Origin: Sorghum bicolor
Taxonomy: Eukaryota; Streptophyta; Magnoliopsida; Poales; Poaceae
DNA length: 64,000 nt
Reading direction: 5' to 3'
Assembly (NCBI RefSeq): GCF_000003195.3
Contig: NC_012874.2
Location: 58,150,600 to 58,214,599, forward strand
The notes below the pieces were generated by a model, which saw nothing but the letters and a program-made list of their open reading frames with translations, made no database searches and was not told the DNA's origin. The translations under genes and the position numbers were made by a program. Shown one piece after another: positions 12,301-23,045 of this stretch. How positions within the stretch are numbered: the stretch's first letter is position 1; every line of letters begins with the position of its first letter.

Positions 12301-15300
12301 CTACTTTATTGTCTAGAAGTCCCAACAAAAGCGGGCAGTGATCAGAATGCTCTAAAGCCATACTCTAGAGCAAGCAATTAGGGAATTTATCCTACCAGTC
12401 TACAAAATAAAGGACCCTGTCTAGCTTTACCAAAGTAGGGCAGTCTTGATGATTAGACCAAGTGTATTTATGACCATGGAGGGGAATTTCTTTGAGGGCC
12501 ATATCATTAATGAATCGCCTATACTGGCCCATCATAGCCCTATTCTAGTTGACATTGTTCTTATCCTCATCTTCGTAAATCAAATTGAAATCTCCTGCTA
12601 CCATCCAAGGCCCAGGACAAAGCTGCCCGGATGTCACGTAGCTCCTATAGAAACAAAATTTTATCCTCAGTCCCCTGTGGTCCATCAACACAGGTCAGCC
12701 ACCACGCTTGTCCATTATCCGTGAAGAATTGAATGCACATACTGAATCTATCAATCCTCTAAGCACCAAAGACTCCCACAATTCCTCCAAGCAACTAGAG
12801 TACCACCACTAGCCCCGGCTGAGGGCAAAGCTAAATATCCTATGAAATCAGACCCGAAAGAAGATAGAAGGACTCATTGAGACATGGCAATGATCTTGGT
12901 CTCCTGCACACATACAATATCTGCACAAGATGAAACTACCATAGAACGCACTACATCTTATCTAGTAGTAGAATTTAGACCCCTCACATTTCAAATCAAA
13001 ACTTTTGTTGGATCCATTGAACACACAAAAAGAATGACCACAATCCGACCCAGATCTGACCCACACCGCCAGCACATCCTCATCCCTGGGCTCTAGATCC
13101 TTAGGGGGAGACCAATTTAATAGTGCAGTTAGAGCCTAGAGATGGGAATCCGAGAGTGGCTGCCCAAACAACTTGAAATACTCTTCCTGGGCATGTTGAG
13201 TTATACCTTCATGCTCGCCAATGATGTTGAGGGATCTCATCGCCTTCTTCCTTGGTCTTCCCCTCAAGTCTACAGGGATCTCTTCAGCCTCGACACCAGC
13301 AAGCCAATGATTGTGGCGAGGGCAGACCCTGGGTGGCACAAACTTGCTTCTATGTTTGTTGATGACAGGAACAGGTAGCAGGCCATTAGTGCATTGAGTT
13401 ATCTTGTCAAGGAATGTTGTCCGAGCATTGGGTGGATAGGGGGACCAGGGAGGACACCCACCATAGCCAACAAAGAGGAGAGATCTCCTACGACCGCTGA
13501 AGTTAAGACCGTTGTGGCTGTCGGATGGGGCACCATCGCAGCCACCAGAGGAAGCACCGTTGTGGCCACCTCATTAGGGAAGATCCACAAAGGTGAACAC
13601 GGTGAGGCCGGCAAGCGTTACATTGCCTCACTGTGACCCTCCATTTTAGTCCCAACAATGGAAGGCTCAACATCCTTTTGAGGCCCAAAGGTTGAGACCA
13701 CAGGGCCATGGGCAGCCAACCCAAGTGTACTAGAGATGGTCCAGGGGAGCTTTAATTCCTCTTCAACTGCAAACTGCACGAGCATAGGGGATACCACCGA
13801 TGGGGCCGCTTCATGCAACAAGAAAGGCTTGGTGGCTGCTAGCATGTCATCGAGGGGTTCTATCTCTAGGGAACCCCAAACATCTAGCATGCCTAGGAAA
13901 CCTGTGATCTACTCTCGAGGAGCCTAGAGCTAGGAGGTCACCATAATTTTGATGCTTGAAGGGGCCGCCATGTGGTCTGCACAAGACGAGGAAGGTCCCC
14001 CCTCTCAAGGATAGGTTGATGCTAAGAACCAATATCACCATGGTCCCGACTCACCGATGATGAGGACTGGTGGTGCTACCATCGACAAGCAGGAAGTCAT
14101 CTCCACCATCATCCCCAGCAGGAGCGCCAAGCCCGAGCAAGATGGAAAACTTGACTTCAATGGGGTAGGACTATAATATCTTCATCAAGGGGTCCTGCAT
14201 GGAAGCGACTGGAGGTTCAATGACCTAGAGCTCCTAAGTCGTTGGAAGTGTAGCCAAATCCTTGCACCATGCTGAACATATGAAGGTGGATAGGCCCCTC
14301 ATCCCAACGGTCTCTGGGTGAACTTGCTGGATGCAAGCTTGAGGATTCAAGAACTACTCCACAATTGAGGTCTCCTAGACATGCGCCAGAATTCCCTGAA
14401 GCTTAAGATCAACCAACAATTCCGAGGCACCGGCCAACAGACTCCACCGTTTGCACAAGATGGTGAACGTAGGCGAGCGGAGGCAGGGTTGTCACTGATT
14501 CACTAGGTGCTAGACAAGGCCAATATCTAGGAGGATGAGTACATAGCTCGAGTTGGGAGCTTGACAAAGCACCAGGGATCCAGCCTCAACACCCAGACAA
14601 ATAGCTAGTACCTCCACAACCTCCCTAGTTGGGGCCAAGGGCTCCACACCACAAACCGTCACGATCACGCCATGCTCGATATCCTCTTTTGCCATAGCCA
14701 TGTGATTATCCCAGATGATAGTGCATGGGGGGACTGCATAGGCATGACAAAAGCTTCAGGGGGAGCCACCGACATAGAAACAAAAGGTGTAGGATCAGCA
14801 TCCATGGAAGATTGGGTAGGCTAACAAAAATAGGGTCGACATCGATGACGCGTCGACCTCTCCCTGTCTCCCACGGCCGCATCTGGTCCCAGCGACAAAG
14901 TACTTCTGGCAGTAGAACGTGCAGCTCGACCCAGCTCAGCCCCCGCGCCATCGCCATTAAGGACCTCACACACCAGAATGTTGTTGCAGGGATTGGAGTT
15001 GGCTAGGGACTGGGCTAGAGATTTGCATCTCCAAGCACGCATGGCAGCTCTCGGGGCATGCACAACACTTGCACCATTGCCGGTATAGCCACAACGACCA
15101 TAGACTTCTCAGCCGCCGGTGAACCATTGTGGGAATAAATGCCTAGCTGCGACATGGCTAGCCCAATCTGCCTTCAAATTGAGGTGCACTCCGACATAGT
15201 CGACTTCATGGGACACACGTAGGAGAGGTGCCCCAGTGAACGGTAGTGGAAGCACCTGGTTTTCTGCTGACATAGGCTAGCAGTATGACCGGCAGACAAG

Positions 15301-18300
15301 GAGTTGAAACACTTCCCCACTAGATCAGCAGGGACTTGAAGTTTAGGGGGGCGTGCGTCCCACTGGTGCCGCCGCCGCCGTGGACCTCACGACATGAACA
15401 CCTCCCAACCTCCTAGACCAGGCTTCTCCACACTCTGCCGCCAAGCATCAGGAGGGTAGATACGGATGAACCTGGGAGAGGCAGAGGCATTGGTATAACT
15501 TCCACTGTGGCAGGGACTCCGCCACCACGGCCGCCGAAGGTGCCGAGGAGCTTGGGCCAGTAGACGAGATGACAACATCATGGAGGGACGGAGTAGAACC
15601 ATCGGAGAACTCTAAATTTGGGCTGTCTCTGCCCCACCTCTGATGCTTGGAACGACCACAAGAAAACAAGGGAGGGGGAAAACCATCGCCAATGGGGATG
15701 GATTGGGATTGGGAGCCTACATGGCCGAGGAGGAGGTGGCCGGTGGGCCCAGGACGGGCACTGGCCGGGGGGGGACAGGGGTAGGCGAGGCGACGGGAGA
15801 GGGAGTGACGCTTGGTATCCCTTCGCTCTTGCGTTTTTGCATTCTGTATTTATGCTCCATGTTAGCTTGGTTGTCATGATGTTTTTGTCTAGCTGTTTGG
15901 AGCTGTGTTTTGGTTATGTGGACCAATTTTTAATATGTTGTGCTCATGTTACACTTCATTCAAGTTTTCTATAACTGCAAGGCTAAGGTGTTTTGTCTAC
16001 TATAACATTAGCTAGTATATCCAAAAGAAAGACTATCATTCGCCTTTATTAATATTTATATTTGATTGGGTTGGAACAGTGCAAACTGATTTGCAGGCTG
16101 GATCAATTCACAAATACGAGGTAGAACTCCCAACTATACTTCAATTTATGAATTTTTTGTTTTCACTAATGGGAACAGATTATGACATTTCATTCCTACA
16201 TAATTTCATTCTATAAGAATTAGAACTAAAATGGTTTTTTTCCAGTTGTTATGGGTTCTATTCTTTGGGTTCTTTTTGGTATTGGTCATACAATCTTTGG
16301 CAGTAAAACTGGGCATCATTACAGGTGAGCCTATTCTATCAAGTTGGTAATTATGAATGTACTCTTAGAAATATTCGACGAATGTCAAGTGTAATAATGT
16401 GTAGCGACAAGTATCTACTAATAGGATTTGAGAACAGAATTGAATTAATTCCTAATTTCATTGATAGTTTACATCTTTCAAATTCAGCCATGCCCATACC
16501 CATGACTCAACGTAAATTAGTTTGAATTATAATTAAACAATTTACTTGTTAGATCACTATACCTGATCCCATAGCCTGAACAAAATGTTTGTAAAGCCTG
16601 TATCCGTGCATATAGTTCTATTTGGTATTAAGTTTTGTTATTAGAAACAGTTCTTTTATTGAAAATTTATTTCTTTGTTGCTGCATATGAAAATGCATCC
16701 CGTAGGTTCATGGTTGTACATAATGGATCCAAAACCTTGTTAGGTCCATTTGAATATATCCCCTAGGTTCCATGGCTGTAGACAATGAAACTCCCTGCAA
16801 CACCAAAATGGATCATGAAATGTCTTTGTTATTTTTTGGCCAACTTTTATTGATCAGAGAATTTTGAACATTTCAACTTTGATATAAGAAATAAAATTCT
16901 CATGAATTTTAAAATTGACAAATTTTTATTGTTATTATCATATAGTAGCAAATACCATCTTAATTTCAATGTAACTACAACAGGAAGGAATCTTGCTGAG
17001 ATGTGTATGTATGAATATCCAAAGTATGTGAAGTATGGCCTTTGGTTGCTCATTGAGGTTGGCGTGATTGCTGCCACTATACCAGGAGGTATTGATTTTG
17101 CTCTTGTTCATTACTTCTCCCTACTTTGGATGCTATGAATGTATTGAGAAAAATTAAAGAGCAGTAGAATTGTACTAAAAAATAATGTTATAAAACAAAT
17201 GTAAGTTTAGTATGTATATCAATGTGAGAACTCATTGCAGCATCTTTTTTTATCTATTGTATAGTTTTAGGAACAGCTTTGGCATACAACATATTGCTCA
17301 ACATCCCTTTTCTGGCTGGTGTTCTGATATGTGGAGCAAGCACTTTCCTGCTTCTAGGTTTACAGACCTATGGGGTAAGATTCTCATGTCATCACAAAAT
17401 ATACAAGTAATTAATATTGTCTGTCACCACCTAAGTTTTATAAATATCATATGCATTTTCATTTAACTAAAAGAGCCCACAAGATACTTTCAGGAAATGA
17501 TGGGTATGTGTGTATTTATATAATTCTTTCCATTTCACTTCTAAAAAGGAAAAGTATTTTCTGTTATGGAGGTCAAATAATAAGGGCATAAATATAAGAA
17601 CAATTATGCAGCACAAAAAATTCCGGTGACTAAACAGTAACATATATAGTGCTTCAACTTTGGTTAGCATATAACTGACATGCAAATGATTCTTTCTTTT
17701 TTCTTGAAGGTTAGGAAAATGGAGCTCATAGGAGTTATTTTTATGCTCCTTATCACTGTTTGCTTCTTTATTGAACTTAGTAGTGTCAATCCTCCTATGG
17801 GTGAGGTAATTGAAGGCCTATTTATCCCAAGATTGCGAGGGGTTTATGCCATGTCAGATGCAATTGCACTATTTAGCGTCCTCATTGTGCCGTAAGTATA
17901 TACAATTTTGGATTAGGATCTTGTTATGAAATAGACCCTCTGTTCCAAATGTGTCACTATAAGATTCAAAATTTATCCCACAATCTTGTCATTGTAGCTT
18001 ATGGACAACTAATCGAGCTATCAACTTTCATTCCATCCCTCATGCATACACAACCTGGGGAAGATTACAACCTTTCCCATTTCTTAGTGTGATAAACAGC
18101 GTAGCTCACTGCAATAATTAGAGCACGTACGTAAATTACCTTTTGCACAAATCTGTCTTAAAATTGCTATAGTGACATGTATTTTGGGATTGAGGGAGTA
18201 TCAAATATGCGTCTCTCACTACTTTTTTGATATTAGGCATAACCTCTTCCTGCATTCCTCATTGGTGGTATCAAGAAAAATATCACCTTCTTCAAAACGA

Positions 18301-21300
18301 TTTAAGGTAAGTGACCAATATTCATAATAATTCACTTTCAATCATTAGAGCATTGCAACTCTAGTTAAATTTGGAATCTAAGAAGGTTGTAAGGTATGTT
18401 AACAAATTTATACACAATCTTGAGGTTGATGTTTATGCATTAAGGATTGTAAGAAGAAAAATCATGTAATTATTAACAGTTTACTCCCTCCATCCCAATA
18501 TATAAGGTGTCACTTCTTATTCATGTCCCATGATAAAAGACATGCTCTCTCTTGAGGCACATATTTCAATGTAGTAGTGCTATGCTGAGAGAATAAAATG
18601 TGTTTCTTGGTCTTTGAACCAAATGCGTGGTTACGGATGGAGTATAATGGAAGTACATGGTGCATTAAAGTTTAGATCATTGCACGCGATGTCTCACAAA
18701 GAATTGTATAATACCAATAACAAGGATATATTTCGTTAAATATCACTTGTTTGAGTTTATTATGCAAAACATTTACATTTGAAATTCCAATTACAGTTTA
18801 TTTTGGCCCTTGTTTATCCAGGACACTTCAACATTCTTCTTGATTGAGAATGCATGTGCTATGCTCCTTGTGCTACTTGTAAATGTAGCGATTGTGTCAA
18901 CTACGGGGACTATATGTGCCAATACTCAGCTGGTTGACAACATCGATGCATGTAGTAGTCTTACACTGAAGTCGACATCAATATTATTAAAGGTTAGTAC
19001 TTTTTTTTTTGCGAAACTACTATAAGTTAGTACAACCCAACATTATATTGTGCAGGATTTGTTGTAGATTTTAGTCACAGAGAAGAACGTTAGTTATTTA
19101 GCGTTGGTCTATACTATATATTAATAACAGTAACCAAGCACATTGCAATTATAAAACTTATTATACCTTTTCATTGCAACCAATTAACCCCTGCCAAGAA
19201 CCAAATGAAAAGGGTCCTCATCTGTTTTTGTATACTTTCCCTTTTGTCTATATATTCCGCCTCTCAATCATCTACGCTGCTTTTAATTATCACCCAATAA
19301 ATTTGCCTCGTATTCTTTTCAGTGGTGGCCATGCATGATTCAGGTCCATTGGAACATATAACAGTTCTGTAAAACATCTGTAGCTTATAAAATAACAAAT
19401 TAAACTATTTTTTGACTGTAGAACACTGAGGAAGACAAAAAAAAACAATCCCATATGGATCTTTATTATTTAATATTCTTTTAACACATTATCAAATATT
19501 TATGTGCAGAATATGTTTGGCAGATCAACTTCAAAAATATATGGCTTGGCATTATTAGCTTCTGGTCAGAGTAACACAGTGACTACCAGCTATGCTGGAC
19601 AATATATTATGCAGGTAATGGATGACTATAGGGAATGTAAGTTTCTATGCATATTATATTATATTGTATTGTATTGTATTGTATTGTATTGTATTGTATT
19701 GTATTGTATTGTATTGTATTGTATTGTATTGTATTGTATTGTATTGTATTGTATTGTATTATATTATATTATATTATATTATATTATATTATATTATATT
19801 ATATTATATTATATTATATTATATTATATTATATTATATTATATTATATTATATTATATTATATTATATTATATTATATTATATTATATTATATTATATT
19901 ATATTATATTATATTATATTATATTATACATGGAAGTGTAGGCATGGGAGGAAACTAAAAATAAAACTCATATGTGCATGGCTTCGTCGTAGGGAATGGG
20001 TGACGCTCCAAGGAAAGATGCATGTTATGAGGCTAATTCATGGTGTCCAATGTCATAGTCTCATAGATAGGAGGTGCCAATAGCCTTAGGAGGAGAGACA
20101 TGGTGAGTGAGAGTGGAGGAATAAACTTATAAACCTCTTCCCTACTTAATTAATCTTATTACTAAGTCCATATCCTTTCTTTATTTAGTGAAATAGTTAA
20201 TTTGAAAAAAAAGTCCTGCCAAACGCATCACATCAATCTATGATTCTTTAATTTTCACCATGCAAGACTCCCCCACCTCAAGAATGAATGAGGAGCCTGA
20301 TTTCTTGTACTGTGGCTCCACTACCACATAGTAGGGTCAAGCAAAACACGTACCTAGACATGGCTATGTAACCTACCCCTCTCTCTATCTCCCTTAAAAC
20401 AACTATGAAATATCTCTCTATTTCAACCCATTTGGAAAAGCCCAAAATTAAAGCAGGATGTAAGGTGTTGCGAAAATTGTACCTACGTGGCAGCAGCAAC
20501 TTCTACAAAAACCGCTTCAGATTCCACCGACTGCAAAAGCAGCTTTAGATTCCACTGATTTGGTTGGTGTTCCACTTCTTGATAGTAGAAACACTTTGTA
20601 TAACCTAAATTAAGCACAGTTGTTCCCTTATTATATTGTCCATAATACTATGTCAACCTCGAAACTAGATAATAGTAAATCACGTATACTAGAAATTAGT
20701 GTATTATGACCGAACACATATGCTTGTCGTGCACTTTGTTTTACCAGAATTAACCACCGTCAAATAAATTAATTTTTACAGAAACAAAGGGAGTTTATTA
20801 AATATTTAAATTTGCCACAAATGAAGTCATATATATTGTGAATTGTTTTCCTGTTTATGTGTATTTTTTATTAGAAATATGATCCTACAACCTATTTGAA
20901 TGACAATTGAAAAATATCAGTCTTCTTTTGGTACAGGGTTTCTCCGGGATGAGGAAATGCATCATTTTTATGATTGCTCCCTGTTTCACCGTCATACCTA
21001 GTTTGATAATTTGCAGTGTTGGTGGTGCCCCTAACATTCGACAACTCATCAACATATCTGCTGTAACTTCTCTGATAACCATCTTCTCGTGATACATGAA
21101 TAATCAATATTAGTAGTGGTATAGAATTCTGATAATTTTTCTTCATCTTGCAGATCATCCTAGCTTTTGTGTTGCCATTTTCCCTAGTTCCTCTCCTAAA
21201 ATTCAGTAGCAGTTGTGTGGTGAAAGTACCATACAAGAACTCAAATAGTGTAAGCTATCTAATTCAATGGATTAATTTACGTACAATTTCTCCATGACAT

Positions 21301-22083
21301 TCATGATAAAATAATCAACATGTTGATGGTAGGACCATACAACAACACAATATATGTAAGCTATCTAATTCAATTTGTTATTGTGTGATTTCTACATGAC
21401 ATTCATGATCAACTAACCAAATTTCAATTTTGATAAATTAAATGAAAATATTCCTTAGGCTTTTCTTTAGCATTGTTCACCTAGTAGGCTTGTACCTATA
21501 ATATCTTGCTTTGCTGCTTACTGTTGTATCATATTTCTTAGTTAACACTGATATTCTTTCACTAGAAAAAGGAGAATTAACAAAAGAAAAGTTTTACATT
21601 GAATTTTAGAGGAATGCATGATAAAATTTGTTTATGCATTCACTAATTGTAGGTCATTTCCTACAAGTGGAATCTTGTTTAGAAAAACTTTAACTTTGTT
21701 GTCAAATATCTCTACCTATGCTTTGCATTTGTTAATGTAGCATTACTTTTGTTATTTGTTATACTCACATCAATTTCTGTCTTCACTTCTAGATTGTCAA
21801 AGTCGCATGGATTCTCTCCGTTGTAATTATGGGGATCAATATTTATTTCTTTTGCAATAGCTTCATAAGTTGCCTTGTACATAGTGAACTTCCAAGAGCA
21901 GTCAATGCTATAATTAGCATCCTTGTCTTCCCATTCATGGCGGCATATATCGCAGCTTTAATCTACTTGGCTTTCAGAAAAGTTAATGCTGCTGGGCTAT
22001 TCCCATCCGTGCCAGTTTCCAATGGGACTGAAGTAGAAGCATGGAGGCAAGAACGCATCGCTGATGATATTGGTGTACGTTGA
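3312..22083 (+). CDS. NRAMP: NRAMP-family metal ion transporter, 13 exons, 559 aa predicted
   Basis: Natural resistance-associated macrophage protein family: a proton-coupled divalent-metal transporter of plasma or vacuolar membranes. Exons: 3312-3536, 9211-9289, 16080-16120, 16246-16324, 16984-17088, 17265-17374, 17710-17891, 18237-18306, 18822-18992, 19510-19614, 20937-21062, 21154-21249, 21793-22083 (TGA). All have AG/GT borders and agreeing phases, totalling 1680 nt. The N-terminus (residues 1-75) is Ala/Gly/Glu-rich. Helix 1 carries LDPSN at 97-101, helix 6 carries VPHNLFLHS at 273-281, and the transport signature [13 protein letters not shown] is at 373-385. It resembles the plant NRAMP1/5/6/NRAT1 clade (residues such as VIAATIP and GTALAYN). 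Unusual changes: DPGN to DPSN, helix-6 Ala-x-x-Met to V270/V273, helix-3 PEVLG to PGVLG (G176), and loss of the Arg/Thr-Arg pattern after the signature. DPSN occurs in aluminium transporter NRAT1, but NRAT1 has Thr, not Val, in helix 6, so ion specificity is unknown. The ATG at 3312 has good context (CCGCCATGG); exon 1 is the least certain exon. Confidence 0.9.
3812..3870. repeat. 30-bp tandem duplication in intron 1
   Basis: AAAGCTATTGGAGAATGAG followed by an A-rich tail occurs twice in direct succession. No function is apparent. Confidence 0.7.
4466..4588. mobile_element. Short MITE (about 123 bp), GGCCCATTCGGTT type
   Basis: The left end GGCCCATTCGGTTAGG pairs with the inverted right end (...TAACTGAACGTAG). 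CCTTAG lies on both sides (4460-4465 and 4589-4594), consistent with a target-site duplication of a hAT- or Tourist-type MITE. The superfamily is uncertain. Confidence 0.6.
5555..5620. repeat. About 30-bp tandem duplication (T-run plus CACGAGAAACATAATGC)
   Basis: A poly-T run followed by CACGAGA(A/T)ACATAATGCATTTAT occurs twice in succession, read directly. Confidence 0.7.
5787..5876. repeat. 45-bp tandem duplication
   Basis: GTCTTTTAAGTGAATTAGA and the following bases are repeated with a 45-bp period (5787-5831, 5832-5876) with about one difference. It lies inside NRAMP intron 1. Confidence 0.75.
6178..6638. mobile_element. Stowaway MITE interrupted by a second MITE
   Basis: The left end CTCCATCTGTCTCATTAAAA and the right end TTTGGATGGAG are inverted repeats flanked by TA (6176-6177, 6639-6640), the Stowaway (Tc1/mariner-type) arrangement. 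The sequence is split at 6374-6611 by a GGCC-type MITE. Confidence 0.75.
6374..6611. mobile_element. GGCCTCGTTTT-type MITE nested in Stowaway
   Basis: It starts GGCCTCGTTTTTTTT and ends AACTAACAAGGCC, and its interior matches the MITE at 2848-3147 (AATCTTTTAAGCCTAGTTG, AAATAAAAACGAAAGTGCT). It splits the surrounding Stowaway element, so it inserted later. Confidence 0.75.
7110..7390. mobile_element. Stowaway-like MITE in intron 1
   Basis: The left end GCTCTCTCTGTCCCCAAAAA and the inverted right end TTCTTTGGGACAGAGAGAA are complementary, with TA next to both. Edges are approximate. Confidence 0.6.
9307..9333. repeat. (CT)n microsatellite
   Basis: A run of CT dinucleotides just after exon 2 in intron 2, read directly. 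Confidence 0.8.
9480..13020 (-). pseudogene. LINE ORF2 remnant: endonuclease, reverse transcriptase, zf-RVT
   Basis: From the 5' side, an endonuclease/exonuclease/phosphatase-like start near 13020 shows [10 protein letters not shown] and VQETK, and SDHCPLLL follows near 12340. The reverse transcriptase at 10838-11703 shows [17 protein letters not shown] and the catalytic [10 protein letters not shown]-terminal zinc-binding region near 9740-9960 contains [13 protein letters not shown] in one frame. Several frameshifts and stops separate the pieces. In life such a protein nicks target DNA and primes reverse transcription on it. Confidence 0.85.
13100..15720 (-). pseudogene. LINE ORF1 (gag-like) remnant with damaged zinc knuckles
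   Basis: Around 15220-15320 the minus strand encodes two CCHC-like knuckles, [14 protein letters not shown] and [14 protein letters not shown]. In each the second Cys of the CX2C pair is replaced (Ser, Tyr). Plant LINE ORF1 proteins carry such knuckles for RNA binding. The rest of the frame is proline- and serine-rich and broken by stops. Confidence 0.65.
15857..17709 (+). other. NRAMP intron sequence between exons 3 and 7
   Basis: Apart from the NRAMP exons at 16080-16120, 16246-16324, 16984-17088 and 17265-17374, this stretch is AT-rich intron sequence. No repeats, RNA genes or other genes are recognisable, including the 659-bp intron 4 (16325-16983) and the 335-bp intron 6 (17375-17709). 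Confidence 0.6.
17934..18198. mobile_element. Stowaway MITE in NRAMP intron 7 (265 bp)
   Basis: The left end GACCCTCTGTTCCAAATG and the right end TTTTGGGATTGAGGGAG are imperfect inverted repeats flanked by TA on both sides. It lies 42 bp after the exon 7 donor. Confidence 0.75.
18484..18642. mobile_element. Stowaway MITE in NRAMP intron 8 (159 bp)
   Basis: It starts CTCCCTCCATCCCAATATA and ends GGTTACGGATGGAG, with TA flanks (18482-18483, 18643-18644). Confidence 0.8.
19651..19928. repeat. Compound pentanucleotide microsatellite (TATTG)n(TATTA)n
   Basis: About 20 units of TATTG are followed by about 33 units of TATTA, beginning 37 bp after the exon 10 donor of the NRAMP gene. Long open frames through it are repeat artefacts (tyrosine/leucine/isoleucine repeats), not genes. 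The two blocks look like expansion of a G variant inside a TATTA tract. Confidence 0.95.
19929..20936 (+). other. Remainder of NRAMP intron 10
   Basis: AT-rich sequence without recognisable coding or repeat structure, ending in the acceptor TTTTGGTACAG. Confidence 0.5.
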
Positions 22084-23045
22084 TATGTTTAAAACATAGT
22101 ATATAAATCTATTCTTTCATGGAAAAAAAGAATTTATTCATACAGCACATAATCTGGGAAGATGTCAAACCATTGAAAGATGTACATATATAGCTATACA
22201 TATAGTTTGATGATATGGGTAGATTTGTTATCTAATTAGGCATGTAGTATAAGCAGTTTATATTTTTTTATCTACTTTGGTATCTAACATAAGTTATTTA
22301 CTGTTGGCGGTTCCTCATATTATTTGGTTGGAGCGATGGTTAGGGCCCATCTGAAATGTGAAACAATTCTACAGAACACTAGATGTAATTGTTTGTTGTT
22401 AATTCATTTGTTACTTTCTGCAACATGGAGGAAGATAATATGCTGTCCATGGTGGTTACTCATATTATCTCATTAAGCAATTTTGACCCATCGGGAATGT
22501 GAAACAGTTCAGAGGACAGAGAACAGGATCAGCACTGTTTGTTCTTAGTTCATTTGTTACTTCTTCACAACATGAAACAAGACTCATAATGAATAGATAG
22601 AATTGTTTGTGGGTGAACTTTTGCCACTGAAAAGAGGCTACAACAGTAGATCAAAAGAGCACAATACCATCCTTTTGGCTTTTGTGGTCACAAATGGTAT
22701 GAATCAATAAAAACCTGATACTGCAAACCTAGTTGTACCATAAGTTCCCTACAAAACTAAAATAGATATTTCGTGAGGATTGAACTTTTTTTCACAAAAA
22801 TATGAATACCGCCAAAAAAATAGTGTGTGATGGTCATCTGTCTAGCAAGAACCCTCATGAATCACACACTAAGGACATTGCATTTTTTAGGTTGTCAACT
22901 ACAATTTAGTCTTTCATAACGTACACTACTCTGTGATGGTCACCTCCATGAACATGAAGTGATAGTCAGGTTTTGTAAGAACATATATGTTGAAGGCCAC
23001 CTTGAACAAAATAATTAAGTAGATCTCAAATCCGTCACAAAAATA
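22084..23045. other. NRAMP 3' flank with diverged tandem duplication
   Basis: No gene is seen. Two related segments lie in series, about 22309-22440 and 22450-22590. Each contains CTCATATTAT, GAATGTGAAACA or AAATGTGAAACA, then GTTCATTTGTTACTT or a close variant and ACATG. Possible polyadenylation signals include CAATAAAAA near 22705. The end of the transcript cannot be fixed. Confidence 0.5.

Larger units (their letters stand above)
9376..15846 (-). mobile_element. Near full-length L1-type LINE in NRAMP intron 2
   Basis: A 6471-bp non-LTR retrotransposon opposite in orientation to the gene. It is bounded by a 10-bp direct repeat TATTTATGCT (9366-9375 and 15847-15856), which is the target-site duplication. 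Next to the left copy is a run of T, the poly(A) tail read on the plus strand. Two degenerate reading frames follow in LINE order. Frameshifts and stops mean it cannot be autonomous. Insertion enlarged intron 2 from roughly 320 bp to 6.8 kb without breaking splice phase. Confidence 0.9.

Noticed and set aside
13136..15974. Many short open frames on both strands
   Set aside because: They are fragments or shadows of the degenerate LINE ORF1; only the minus-strand zinc-knuckle region is supported.
19504..20083. Three long overlapping plus-strand open frames rich in Tyr/Ile/Leu
   Set aside because: They are reading frames of the TATTG/TATTA microsatellite; a 5-bp unit without in-frame stops stays open in every frame. 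The real exon is 19510-19614.
3312..22083. Naming the transporter NRAT1 (aluminium transporter)
   Set aside because: DPSN matches NRAT1, but helix 6 has Val-Pro-His rather than NRAT1's Thr-Pro-Tyr, and other segments are closer to the NRAMP1/5/6 group. I kept the family name only.
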